From NCBI RefSeq assembly GCF_000620805.1, contig NZ_KK211187.1, forward strand, positions 901,957 through 965,956: a stretch of 64,000 nucleotides of DNA, written 5' to 3'. This DNA is from Exiguobacterium undae DSM 14481. Its GTDB lineage: Bacteria; Bacillota; Bacilli; Exiguobacteriales; Exiguobacteriaceae. A program made the translations under genes and the position numbers. Below the pieces are notes generated by a model. The model was not told the DNA's origin. It made no database searches and worked only from the letters and a program-made list of their open reading frames with translations. Below, in pieces: positions 33,857 to 42,873 of this stretch; positions within the stretch are counted from its first letter, which is position 1; each line of letters begins with the position of its first letter.

Positions 33857-34963
33857 TTACTGTACAGATGGAAGGGACTGCAAGTGTTTTGGAGATTGAT
33901 TTAACGCTTCCGGTCCGTTTTCCGTAAGATGAATATCATCTTCAATCCGGACGCCGCCGACATGAGGAACGTAAATGCCCGGCTCGAGCGTATAGACGAT
34001 ACCCGCTTCAGCTGTCACTAGATTGTTTGAAGCGAGTGACGGGAATTCGTGGACATCAATTCCAAGACCATGTCCAACCCGGTGTGTGAAGTACTCGCCG
34101 TATCCTGCCGTTTCAATGACGTCCCGAGCAGCTTTGTCGAGTGTACCAAGCGTTACACCAACACGACTCGCTGCGGTTGCTGCTTCAAGTGCGCCAAGGA
34201 CCGTGTTGTAGATCGTTTTCTGTTCTTCGCTCGCTTCTCCGTAAACGAAGGTCCGTGTGATATCAGAACAATATCCTTTCCACACGACACCGAGATCAAA
34301 CAGGACGAAGTCTCCTTCTTGAATGACACGGTCACCAGGGACACCGTGCGGGTCAGCGCTGTTTGCGCCAAATAAGACCAACGTATCAAATGACATCTCG
34401 CGAACGCCTTTTTTCTTCATTTCAAACTCGATTTCCGCGATGACTTCCATTTCCGTGACGCCGGGGCGAATCGCCTGTTTCCCGATTTCGACGGCTTGAT
34501 CGGCCAATTCAGCTGCTTCACGAAGGATGTCGATTTCTTGGGCATCTTTTTTGACGCGTAACGCCTGCAGTTGCTCACCGATATCGAGGATTGCCGCATT
34601 TTCCTGACGGGACTCCAGTTCCTTGAAACGGCTGAAGGTCATATGCTCCCCTTCGATTCCAATCCGATTATTCGAGACGGCAAAGGTTTCGAGAAGCTGA
34701 CTGATTTTATCAAATGGATTTTCGTGGTCGGCATATGTGACGACGTCTCCATCCCAAGGGCTGGCTGAAACGATATTCGCTTCGAGTGCCGGGCAGAAAA
34801 GGGCACGCTTTCCATTCGCATCGACGATGACCGCCATGACGCGTTCGTGTGGTTCGGCGTAGACACCTGAAAAATAGAAAACGCCGGCTTTTGACGTAAT
34901 CAACGCCACATCGATTCCTGATTCTTGCAATACACGACTGATTTGATTTGTCCGTTCTAACAT
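33857..34963 (-). CDS. M24B Xaa-Pro peptidase family protein
   Basis: The 368-residue enzyme has an N-terminal creatinase-like domain (about 1-125) and a pita-bread metallopeptidase domain (about 135-360). The five metal ligands are visible: Asp in FDLGVVWKGYCSDITRT (two), His in HRVGHGLGIDVHE, Glu in TLEPGIYVP and Glu in GVRIEDDIHL. It should cleave dipeptides or peptides with proline in the second position (PepQ/YqhT-like); which cannot be said. The start follows AGAGGTGGG and an extended -10 (TGG then TATACT, 35002-34997) precedes it. Confidence 0.93.
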   Translation of the reverse strand: MLERTNQISRVLQESGIDVALITSKAGVFYFSGVYAEPHERVMAVIVDANGKRALFCPALEANIVSASPWDGDVVTYADHENPFDKISQLLETFAVSNNRIGIEGEHMTFSRFKELESRQENAAILDIGEQLQALRVKKDAQEIDILREAAELADQAVEIGKQAIRPGVTEMEVIAEIEFEMKKKGVREMSFDTLVLFGANSADPHGVPGDRVIQEGDFVLFDLGVVWKGYCSDITRTFVYGEASEEQKTIYNTVLGALEAATAASRVGVTLGTLDKAARDVIETAGYGEYFTHRVGHGLGIDVHEFPSLASNNLVTAEAGIVYTLEPGIYVPHVGGVRIEDDIHLTENGPEALNQSPKHLQSLPSVQ

Positions 34964-35118
34964 GTCGTTCCCACCTCTCGTTTCTTGTCACGTTTTAGTA
35001 TACCAAAGTTGGATTTGGAAAACATTTCTCAGAAATCAGACTAGTACACTTTTCATTCTTCCGAGTAGTACAGTATAATGACAGGAGAGTAGAATATAGG
35101 AAAAAGAAGGGATACAGC

Positions 35119-36429
35119 ATGCCTACGAAACATGAACAGATCATCCGGCACATTGAGGATCTCGATGTGGGCGCCAAAATATCCGTCCGGCAAATCGCGA
35201 AGGACCTAACGGTATCCGAAGGTACGGCGTATCGTGCCATTAAAGAAGCAGAGAATTTAGGGTTCGTCTCGACGATTGAACGTGTCGGAACGATCCGGAT
35301 CAAGAAAAAGCAAAAAGAGAACATTGAAAAACTGACCTTCGCAGAAGTCGTTAATATCGTCGATGGACAAGTGCTTGGGGGACGAGACGGACTTCATAAA
35401 ACCTTGACGAAGTTTGTTATCGGAGCAATGAAACTGGAAGCGATGATGCGTTATATCGATGTCGACAGTCTTGTCATCATCGGAAACCGGGAAAAAGCTC
35501 ATGAGCTTGTGTTAGAAGCAGGGGCTGCGGTTTTGATCACCGGTGGTTTTGATACGACGGAAGAGGCGAAGAAGCTGGCTGACGAAATGGAGTTGCCTAT
35601 CATTTCGACGTCATATGATACGTTTACCGTCGCGACGATGATTAACCGGGCCATCTATGACCGGCTGATTAAAAAAGAGATTTTACTGGTATCGGATATT
35701 CTGATTCCGTTGCATGACACGTTTTATTTACAGACGAACGATCCGATTGCCAGATGGCATGAACTCAACGAACAAACGAAGCACAACCGTTACCCGGTCA
35801 TCGATGAACAAATGAAGGTCGTCGGTGTCGTGACCGCGAAGGATATCATTGACCGTCCGCATGATTGGCCGGTCGAAAAAGTCATGACCCGTCATCCGAT
35901 CACTGTCGGAATCCGGACCAGTGTGACGAATTCCGCCCATCAGATGGTTTGGGAAGGGATCGAAATGTTACCGGTCATCGATCAATACGGACGTCTGCTT
36001 GGCATCATCAGCCGGCAAGATGTTTTGAAAGCGTTACAACTGGCGAACCGGCAACCGCAGGTCGGAGAAACGTTTGACGACTTGATTACGGGACAAATCA
36101 AAGCAGCAGAAGATGCAAGAGGTCCTTATCTCTCGCTCGAAGTTTCTCCGCAGATGACGAATTTCATGGGGACGGCTTCAAGCGGTGTCTTGACGACCTT
36201 GCTTGTTGAAGGGGCAACGCGGATGTTGCGTCACATGAAAAAAGGGGACCTCGTGATTGAAAATGTCAGCATCTACTTCATCAAACCAGTCCAAATTGAA
36301 AGTACGATTACGATTCGGGCAAACGTGTTTGATGTCGGACGAAAATTCGGGAAAGTCGATGTCGAGATGTACCAAGGCACACAAATCGTTGCAAAGGCGC
36401 TCGTGACTTCACAACTAATCGATCGATAA
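35119..36429 (+). CDS. ytoI: Multidomain regulator-like protein YtoI (HTH-DRTGG-CBS-hotdog)
   Basis: The 436-residue protein has, in order, an N-terminal winged helix (SVRQIAKDLTVSEGTAYRAI, about 20-39), a DRTGG domain (about 75-185), two CBS domains (about 190-310, ending GRLLGIISRQDVLKAL), and a C-terminal hotdog/thioesterase-like domain (about 320-436). This unusual order is that of B. subtilis YtoI. It suggests a nucleotide- or acyl-CoA-sensing DNA-binding protein; targets are unknown. A TATAAT at 35074-35079 is the likely -10. It is convergent with ytpI. Confidence 0.93.
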   Translation: MPTKHEQIIRHIEDLDVGAKISVRQIAKDLTVSEGTAYRAIKEAENLGFVSTIERVGTIRIKKKQKENIEKLTFAEVVNIVDGQVLGGRDGLHKTLTKFVIGAMKLEAMMRYIDVDSLVIIGNREKAHELVLEAGAAVLITGGFDTTEEAKKLADEMELPIISTSYDTFTVATMINRAIYDRLIKKEILLVSDILIPLHDTFYLQTNDPIARWHELNEQTKHNRYPVIDEQMKVVGVVTAKDIIDRPHDWPVEKVMTRHPITVGIRTSVTNSAHQMVWEGIEMLPVIDQYGRLLGIISRQDVLKALQLANRQPQVGETFDDLITGQIKAAEDARGPYLSLEVSPQMTNFMGTASSGVLTTLLVEGATRMLRHMKKGDLVIENVSIYFIKPVQIESTITIRANVFDVGRKFGKVDVEMYQGTQIVAKALVTSQLIDR

Positions 36430-36446
36430 GTCGTTTTCAGAGCATA

Positions 36447-36474
36447 AAAAAAGACGGTCATGACCGTCTTTTTT
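36447..36474. terminator. Bidirectional terminator between ytoI and ytpI
   Basis: A perfect palindrome, AAAAAAGACGGTCA with TGACCGTCTTTTTT, covers 36447-36474 and overlaps the ytpI stop codon. Confidence 0.88.
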
Positions 36475-36790
36475 ACGACTGTTCCGTTTGTTCCATTTCC
36501 CGGACGACATACGGATAGATTTTTTTGTAGCGGATGAAGCCCGCAATAAATGAAGCAACACCGATGACAATCAGGATCGAACAAACGATTTTTCCTGTCA
36601 GTGTCGTCAAACCGTCACCGGACACAAACTGATTGACGGCAAACAAAATGACGAACAAGCTGAGCCAGATGCTCGCTTGCGTATTAAATAAAAACTTCCG
36701 ATTCGTACTTTTCGTATGGAATGCACGTCGTTTTGCGAGTAAATATCCACCAAGCGACAAGACGATTAACAGAATGAGAACAAACTGCAT
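36473..36790 (-). CDS. ytpI: YtpI-like small membrane protein
   Basis: The 105-residue protein has three hydrophobic helices (about 2-18, 40-56, 66-86) and a charged C-terminus (RYKKIYPYVVREMEQ). Size, topology and its place between ytoI and nrnA match YtpI. Function unknown. The start follows AAGGAGG at good spacing. It is divergent from nrnA. Confidence 0.85.
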   Translation of the reverse strand: MQFVLILLIVLSLGGYLLAKRRAFHTKSTNRKFLFNTQASIWLSLFVILFAVNQFVSGDGLTTLTGKIVCSILIVIGVASFIAGFIRYKKIYPYVVREMEQTEQS

Positions 36791-36856
36791 ATGGATGACC
36801 TCCTTTTCTTTCTATATCTGTTTGTATCATATCAATATTTAGAGGAGCTGTGCACT

Positions 36857-37792
36857 GTGAAAGAACAAATCAGACAATTGATTGAACAAGCATCGACGAT
36901 CATCATCCATCGGCACGAACGGCCGGACCCGGATGCACTCGGCAGCCAGTTCGGCTTACAGACGGTTCTGCAACACCAATTTCCGGATAAAAAAATAAAA
37001 GCAGCCGGCGAGATGGCGACGTCGCTTGCTTTCATGGGGACGCTTGATGCGGTCGAAACAGATGAGTATCCGGACGCATTGGTCATCATTTTAGATACAG
37101 CAAACGAAGCACGAATCGACGGTAAGGATGCGTTGCGCGGTCGACAGACGATTAAAATCGATCACCATCCGGACGAAGATCCTTACGCGGATATCCAACT
37201 TGTCGATCCGACGGTCAGTTCGACGTCAGAGTTGTTGGTCCATCTGTTAAACGAGTGGGGATACGTGATTCCGGAACCGGCGGCGATTCAGTTTTATGCA
37301 GGCATCGTCGGAGATACCGGTCGTTTTCAATTCAGAGGGACAACGAGCCGGACGTTTTCGGTCGCGGCACAATTATTGGATACAGGGATCGACACGGACT
37401 GGCTTTACCGGAATATGTATCAGACGGAACTGGCAGCTTTACAACTGCAAGGATATGTCCTCCAACACATCGAGTTGACGGAAGCGGGTGTCGGCTATGT
37501 CGTCTTGACACAAGAAACGCTTAAAGCCTTCAACGCGACTGTCGAACAGGCTTCGTTACTCGTGAACAGCTTTGCCGGTCTGAAGGGGTTGAAAGCGTGG
37601 GCACTCTTCCTCGAAACGGATCAGGAAGTCCGCGTCCGTCTACGCTCAAAGGGACCGGTCATCAACGAGGTCGCAAAAGAATTTAATGGAGGGGGACATC
37701 CGATGGCATCCGGTGCGACGATTCAAAATCTAACCGAAGTCGATGGTGTCATTTCCCGTTTGAATGAAGTGGCGGGAGCCTTCCGCTTCTAG
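36857..37792 (+). CDS. nrnA: Oligoribonuclease / pAp phosphatase NrnA
   Basis: NrnA degrades 2-5 nt RNAs and removes the 3'-phosphate of pAp. The 311-residue DHH-family protein shows HRHERPDPDALGSQ (first metal motif), ILDTAN, IDHHPDEDPY (the DHH motif), GDTGRFQF, and the C-terminal DHHA1 motif GGGHPMASGA. The start is a GTG at 36857 placed nine bases after GAGGAG; the ATG at 36791 is the first base beyond the divergent ytpI start and lacks a site. Position next to ytpI matches B. subtilis ytqI. Confidence 0.95.
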   Translation: MKEQIRQLIEQASTIIIHRHERPDPDALGSQFGLQTVLQHQFPDKKIKAAGEMATSLAFMGTLDAVETDEYPDALVIILDTANEARIDGKDALRGRQTIKIDHHPDEDPYADIQLVDPTVSSTSELLVHLLNEWGYVIPEPAAIQFYAGIVGDTGRFQFRGTTSRTFSVAAQLLDTGIDTDWLYRNMYQTELAALQLQGYVLQHIELTEAGVGYVVLTQETLKAFNATVEQASLLVNSFAGLKGLKAWALFLETDQEVRVRLRSKGPVINEVAKEFNGGGHPMASGATIQNLTEVDGVISRLNEVAGAFRF

Positions 37793-37800
37793 ACAAAAAG

Positions 37801-37849
37801 AGGCTGCTCGCTACAATCCTGTGTCGGATCCATGGCGAACAGCCTTTTT
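37801..37849 (+). terminator. Terminator after nrnA
   Basis: AGGCTGCTCGC (37801-37811) pairs with GCGAACAGCCT (37835-37845), one G-T pair, then T; A run on the left lets it also serve the leftward small gene. Confidence 0.85.
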
Positions 37850-37853
37850 GTCT

Positions 37854-38048
37854 TCAATTCGTTGAAGCCTCTTCTTGGGGAATGAACCAAATTCCACGTT
37901 CTGTGTGGTCTTCGATGACGTTCAGTTCCAGTTCCTTGACAGACTTCCGGATTTTTTCAGCGATTTCTTCAGTCTCAGTAAAGGCAGTCACACCTAACTT
38001 TAACTGTTCAACTTTTTCGCGAGCGATTTGGCTACGGTTTAAAATCAT
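37854..38048 (-). CDS. Small protein of unknown function
   Basis: A 64-residue frame starts at the ATG at 38048 after a very good GGAAGGAG site and ends just before the nrnA terminator. The protein (ILNRSQIAREKVEQLKLG to QEEASTN) is hydrophilic, with a helical middle (TETEEIAEKIRKSVKELEL) and a short beta-like end (GIWFIPQ). No signal peptide or metal motif. I do not recognise it; the binding site and codon usage make it credible. Confidence 0.65.
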   Translation of the reverse strand: MILNRSQIAREKVEQLKLGVTAFTETEEIAEKIRKSVKELELNVIEDHTERGIWFIPQEEASTN

Positions 38049-38203
38049 GGCAAACTCTCCTTCCATGCAAGTCATGATGTTCTCTTTTTATTGTAGCGAA
38101 TAATTCACGGAATGGCGAGACTCAGGAACAAGCAGATATGACACTTCTGAAAACGTTTTAAAATGGTAAAACATAGACGATGAAAAAGAATGGAGGAGGC
38201 AGT

Positions 38204-41200
38204 ATGATTCAGCTAAATGTCCGGACGGCTTATAGTCCCCTGCAGAGTACCATTCGAATGGATCGGTATCTTGACGAATTAAAACAACGAGGCGCGCATG
38301 CAGCCGCGATTTGTGAGACCGCGTTGACCGGCGTGCCGGCATTCATCGCCGGTTGCGAGCAACGGGACCTGCTTCCGATCGTTGGTTTGGAACAAGATCA
38401 GGAAGAGGACGAACTGACCATCTTGTGGTACGCCAAAACAAGCGAAGGTCTGAAGGCACTGTATCGGCTATCGAGTCAGATGCCGGTCGAGGACTATTCG
38501 GACTTGATTGCCATCTTAGCACCAAAACGACAAGCGCCGGATGATGAAGCACGGTTGCGACGCCTCGTTTCCCAGTGGATCAGCCTTGCGCAAAATGCGA
38601 CTGTTTATTTGGGGGTAAAGGCGGCGCGCTCCACCGTGGAGCGGGAGAGCCGGGAACACTACCGCCAGGCGGCGTATGCACTTGGAATCGAGACGATTCC
38701 GATTGATCCCGTCCGTTATTTACGGCGAGACGAGGCGGAAGCCTATCAGGCGGTCCGGGCGATTGATGAGGGAACAACGTTTCAAGAACAAAAAATCAAC
38801 CGGACGGCGTATTTGAAGTCAAATGAAGAATTACAGGAACACTTTACGGAGCGGGAACGGATGCTTGTCGAACGATGGGCAACCACGCAAGAGACGTTGG
38901 TGTTACCGTTCCAGTCCCGTCCCTTACCACGGGTGACGGAAAATTCGGATCAGGCTTTAAAAAAACTGGCCCACGATGGATTGTTGGCACACGGCCTTGT
39001 CGATGCCGTCGCAACAGACCGGTTGCAGTATGAACTGAACGTGATTGAAAAAACCGGTTTTGCCGATTACTTTCTGATCGTCGAGGATCTGGTCCGGCAG
39101 GCGAAAGCAAAAGGTATTCAAGTGGGACCAGGACGTGGTTCTGCCGCCGGTTCACTCGTCAGTTACGCCCTAGGCATCACGACGGTCGACCCGATCAAAT
39201 ACGGTCTGTTGTTTGAACGCTTCTTGAATCCCGAACGGATTTCGATGCCTGATATCGACATTGACATCGAGGATGAACGGCGGGAGGAAGTGCTTGATTA
39301 TTTGGTTGAACGTTACGGAAGAGCACACGTCGGACAAATCGGAACGCTGTCGACGCTCGGAGCAAAGGCGGCACTTCGTGACGTCGCACGTGTGCTGGAG
39401 TTTTCGAAAGATGAGACGGATGCAGCAGCTAAACAACTTGGGAAGGCGACGACCCTACAAGGGTTGGAACAAAAGGCGGCAATCTACCGATGGTTCTCAG
39501 GCAGTGAAAAACGGCGGCAACTGTTGCAGCTCGCTCAAGCGATTGAAGGGCTGCCGCGGCAACGTTCGATTCATGCAGCGGGTGTCGTCATCGGATCGGA
39601 CGATCTCATCGAGACGACGCCCGTCGATCGGAATGCGAGTGACCGGTTCGTCACTCAATATTTGATGAAGGCACTGGAACAACAAGGATTATTGAAAATC
39701 GATCTGTTGGGTCTGCGGAACCTGACCCGGTTACGTCAGATGGAACACTTGATTCAACATACGCATCCCGGATTTTCTGTTGAACAGATTCCGGAAGATG
39801 ATGCTGTGACACTTCGGCTGTTTTCTAAAGGCGAGACGGATCAAATCTTTCAATTTGAATCAGCCGGGATGAAGCAAACCTTGCGGGAAGTCAAGCCGAC
39901 ACGGTTTGAAGATTTGGTCGCGACGATGTCGCTGTTTCGTCCGGGACCGATGAAATTCATTGATTTGTATGCGAAACGGAAAGCGGGTCAACCGTATCAG
40001 ACGGTCCATCCGATTTTAGCGGAAATTTTACAGTCGACGTACGGCGTCATCGTCTACCAGGAGCAGATCATGGAAATCACACGCCGTGTCGCCGGGTTTA
40101 CATTGGCACAGGCGGACCTGTTACGTCGGGCGATTTCGAAGAAAAGCAGTCAATCAGTCGAATCCGAGAAAAAACGTTTTATCGACGGTGCACTCGGAAA
40201 TGGGTTCGAAGCGAGCGTCGCCGAGACGTTATATGATCAAATCGAACGGTTTGCCGGTTATGGATTTAACCGGAGTCATGCCGTTGCTTATACGAAAATC
40301 AGTTACGCATTAGGATATATGAAGGCACATCATCCGCAAATCTTTTCTCTCATCTCAATCGATCAGCCGGAACGTCTGGTCCGTGTCATGCGGGAAAAAC
40401 GATTGCCGGCGTTGCCACCGGATGTCTGGATGTCGGATTATCGTTCAACCTTAGAAGGAAAAGGCATCCGTCTTGGTCTGCAAACACTGCGTGGAATCAC
40501 GGAAAAAGATTTTCACAGCTTACGAGAAGCGGCTAAAACGTCGCAAACGATTACCCAATTGTTATCGGCCGTTGGGTGGGGGAAAAAAGAACGGACGAAG
40601 ATTGAACTGCTGTTATACAGCGGAGCACTGGATCGCGCGACGCACGGCGATCGAGCGTTGGCTGAACAAGAAGTCTTGGATTACTTTACGATGGCGTCCA
40701 ATACGTTGTTGCCGGATGAACTCGCAAGTCTCGGGCGAAGAAAGACGGTTGCGAAAACAAGCCGGACAGCCACGGATTGGGCACGGCTCGAGCGGGAATC
40801 ACTTGGATTCTGGTTAACGTATTCGCCATTGATGACGGCGATGAAACCACAGGTTGAGACGACCCATTTTCAAGCCATCTCTGCAGAAGCCGAACAGACC
40901 CATTATCTCGTCTGTTACATCGATCAGCTGCGCGAATTCAAAACGAAACGGGCCCAGACGATGGCCGTCATCCACGCGGTCGACGGTTATACGACAGAGG
41001 AAGTCGTCGTTTTTCCGAAGCAGTACGAGCTGTTCAGCAGATCCTTATACGTCGGCAACGTGCTCTTGATCGAAGTCAAGGCACAGGAACGGGAAGGAAA
41101 CCGGCAGTTTGTCCTGGAACGGTTACGCCCGCTTGGGCAAGATGTTTTGTTTATCAAACTGCCGTCCAAAAATGAGTTGGCGGTGTTGGAACGGATTTTA

Positions 41201-41371
41201 GAAACGGCTCCGGGAGATATTCCGGTAGTCGTCCGCTATGCCGATACCAATGAAACGAAACCGTTACCAGGAATCTATGCGATTCAACACAACGAAGAAT
41301 TGTTGGCACAGCTACGAATTCGGTTCGGGGAAACGAATATCGTCTTGAAAAATGTCCCGCGTTCGACCTAG
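38204..41371 (+). CDS. dnaE: DNA polymerase III subunit alpha, DnaE
   Basis: DnaE extends RNA primers at the replication fork before handing over to PolC. The 1055-residue protein has the PHP domain (about 1-200), the palm with GPGRGSAAGSLVSYALG and the catalytic PDIDIDIEDERR (about 347-358), thumb and fingers (RPGPMKFIDLYAKRK, YGFNRSHAVAYTKISY), and helix-hairpin-helix and OB domains to the end. The PHP start reads NVRTAYSPLQ where active forms have HxH, so the PHP metal site looks degenerate. Start at 38204 after GGAGGAGG; the ATG at 38180 has no site. Slightly shorter than the B. subtilis protein. Confidence 0.95.
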   Translation: MIQLNVRTAYSPLQSTIRMDRYLDELKQRGAHAAAICETALTGVPAFIAGCEQRDLLPIVGLEQDQEEDELTILWYAKTSEGLKALYRLSSQMPVEDYSDLIAILAPKRQAPDDEARLRRLVSQWISLAQNATVYLGVKAARSTVERESREHYRQAAYALGIETIPIDPVRYLRRDEAEAYQAVRAIDEGTTFQEQKINRTAYLKSNEELQEHFTERERMLVERWATTQETLVLPFQSRPLPRVTENSDQALKKLAHDGLLAHGLVDAVATDRLQYELNVIEKTGFADYFLIVEDLVRQAKAKGIQVGPGRGSAAGSLVSYALGITTVDPIKYGLLFERFLNPERISMPDIDIDIEDERREEVLDYLVERYGRAHVGQIGTLSTLGAKAALRDVARVLEFSKDETDAAAKQLGKATTLQGLEQKAAIYRWFSGSEKRRQLLQLAQAIEGLPRQRSIHAAGVVIGSDDLIETTPVDRNASDRFVTQYLMKALEQQGLLKIDLLGLRNLTRLRQMEHLIQHTHPGFSVEQIPEDDAVTLRLFSKGETDQIFQFESAGMKQTLREVKPTRFEDLVATMSLFRPGPMKFIDLYAKRKAGQPYQTVHPILAEILQSTYGVIVYQEQIMEITRRVAGFTLAQADLLRRAISKKSSQSVESEKKRFIDGALGNGFEASVAETLYDQIERFAGYGFNRSHAVAYTKISYALGYMKAHHPQIFSLISIDQPERLVRVMREKRLPALPPDVWMSDYRSTLEGKGIRLGLQTLRGITEKDFHSLREAAKTSQTITQLLSAVGWGKKERTKIELLLYSGALDRATHGDRALAEQEVLDYFTMASNTLLPDELASLGRRKTVAKTSRTATDWARLERESLGFWLTYSPLMTAMKPQVETTHFQAISAEAEQTHYLVCYIDQLREFKTKRAQTMAVIHAVDGYTTEEVVVFPKQYELFSRSLYVGNVLLIEVKAQEREGNRQFVLERLRPLGQDVLFIKLPSKNELAVLERILETAPGDIPVVVRYADTNETKPLPGIYAIQHNEELLAQLRIRFGETNIVLKNVPRST

Positions 41372-41388
41372 TAGTAGGTAATAAGATT

Positions 41389-41397
41389 TGTTATAAT
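41389..41397 (+). promoter_or_regulatory. Extended -10 promoter of the fadR-like/accDA operon
   Basis: TG, one base, consensus TATAAT (41392-41397). It lies nine bases before the palindromic operator at 41406-41420. Confidence 0.6.
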
Positions 41398-41405
41398 AAG
41401 GGGTA

Positions 41406-41420
41406 ATTGGTCTGACCAAT
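41406..41420 (+). promoter_or_regulatory. FadR/GntR-type operator
   Basis: ATTGGTC, T, GACCAAT is a perfect 15-base palindrome carrying the core TGGTCTGACCA, which agrees with the GntR/FadR consensus TGGTnnnACCA. It covers the region around the transcript start of the gene for a FadR-like regulator. Confidence 0.75.
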
Positions 41421-41472
41421 GCCGCCGGATTTAGAAAGTGACGACTACGTCAGGAAGGTGGTGCCGTACAAA

Positions 41473-41991
41473 ATGGAAAAGAAGCGAAACGCTTTTGAAA
41501 CGAACATCTCGGCAATCAAAACGATGATCGAACAGGATGGGTTTGTTCCGGGAGACCGGATTCCATCCGAACGCGAATTAGCGGAACGGCTGGCAATCAG
41601 TCGCCCGTCTGTCCGGGAAGCACTTCGGACATTGGCCTATCTCGGAATCATAGAGACGCGACACGGCGGGGGAAGTTTTCTCTTGAATCGTGACGACCAT
41701 ACCTACATTCAAATCATCGCACAATTTTTAGTGACCGGAGATTCAAAATTTGAGGATTTGGCGGGAACCCTTCGTTTACTCGAACAATCCGCCTTCGTTA
41801 AGTTAACGGACAGGTCTTTTTTGGAAGCGCACATGGATTCCGATCTAGCCTATCGCGAAGCATTGATCAGCACGGTTGACAATGACTTGTTTGAACGGAT
41901 TTGGCGACAGGTGAATGCCTTCTATCTCAGTTTTGGTCAAGGGGAGCTCTATACGCGAGCGGAACGGGAAGCTTTTCTGAAACGCTCGTAA
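41473..41991 (+). CDS. FadR/GntR-family regulator heading the acc operon
   Basis: The 172-residue protein has a GntR winged helix (about 10-75) with RIPSERELAERLAISRPSVR and GIIETRHGGGSFLL, then a short C-terminal FCD-like region (about 85-172). The FCD ligands are not intact (DLAYREAL where DxxFH is usual) and the chain ends early compared with about 230 residues for full members. It probably controls fatty-acid supply: accD and accA follow directly, and a FadR-like palindrome lies at its promoter, so autoregulation of the whole operon is likely. Start at 41473 follows AAGGTGG at long spacing; GTG codons just upstream are alternatives. Confidence 0.82.
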   Translation: MEKKRNAFETNISAIKTMIEQDGFVPGDRIPSERELAERLAISRPSVREALRTLAYLGIIETRHGGGSFLLNRDDHTYIQIIAQFLVTGDSKFEDLAGTLRLLEQSAFVKLTDRSFLEAHMDSDLAYREALISTVDNDLFERIWRQVNAFYLSFGQGELYTRAEREAFLKRS

Positions 41992-42012
41992 GAACCACAA
42001 GGGGGAACTAAC

Positions 42013-42873
42013 GTGCAAGCATTTTTTCGAAAACCTAAAAAATTTGTCACTTTGACGTCAAAAGAACAGCGGGTCGATGTACCTGTCGGCTTGATGACGA
42101 AATGTCCAAAGTGCAAACTCATCCAATATACGAAACAACTTGAAGCGAACCTGCGTGTCTGTACGTGTGGCTACCACCATCCGTTGACGGCGCATGAACG
42201 CTTTGCACAACTGTTTGACGAAGGAACGATCACATATTTCGATTTGCCTGCCGTCAAAGCAGATCCACTTCAATTCCAAGATTACCCGGAAAAACTGAAA
42301 GGGGATCAAGTGCGGACGGGGCTCGAAGAAGCGATCGTCTGTGGAGTCGGACGTGTAAACGGGCATCCACTCGTCGCCTGCGTCATGGACGCGCGTTTTC
42401 GGATGGGTTCAATGGGAGCGGCAGTCGGTGCTGCCATTGCAGAGGCGATTCGATACGCAACAAAAGAACGGTTGCCGGTGACGATTTTTTCTGCTTCTGG
42501 TGGAGCACGGATGCAAGAAGGCATGGTCAGCCTGATGCAGATGGCGAAATCGAGTTTATTTTTGAAGCAGCACTCGGATGCCGGATTACTGTACATTTCC
42601 TGCATGACCCACCCGACGACAGGGGGAGTGTCTGCAAGTTTTGCGATGTTGGGTGATTTTAATATCGCCGAGCCAGGTGCACTGATCGGTTTTGCCGGTC
42701 GAAGAATCATTGAACAGACGATTCGTGAAAAGTTGCCGGAAGACTTCCAAACGTCAGAGTTTTTACTGCAGGCGGGACAACTCGATGATGTCGTATCGCG
42801 ACACGATTTGAAAGCCTATTACTCACGTATTCTGATGATGCACTCGGAGGGGAACAATCATGCAACCATTTGA
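42013..42873 (+). CDS. accD: Acetyl-CoA carboxylase carboxyltransferase subunit beta
   Basis: With AccA it moves the carboxyl group from biotin to acetyl-CoA, making malonyl-CoA for fatty-acid synthesis. The 286-residue protein has the N-terminal zinc ribbon CPKC...CTCG (about 31-55) and the crotonase-type core with [20 protein letters not shown] and [12 protein letters not shown]. The start is a GTG at 42013 after GGGGGAA. It overlaps accA by 14 bases and follows the regulator gene by 21 bases, so all three are one operon. Confidence 0.97.
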   Translation: MQAFFRKPKKFVTLTSKEQRVDVPVGLMTKCPKCKLIQYTKQLEANLRVCTCGYHHPLTAHERFAQLFDEGTITYFDLPAVKADPLQFQDYPEKLKGDQVRTGLEEAIVCGVGRVNGHPLVACVMDARFRMGSMGAAVGAAIAEAIRYATKERLPVTIFSASGGARMQEGMVSLMQMAKSSLFLKQHSDAGLLYISCMTHPTTGGVSASFAMLGDFNIAEPGALIGFAGRRIIEQTIREKLPEDFQTSEFLLQAGQLDDVVSRHDLKAYYSRILMMHSEGNNHATI

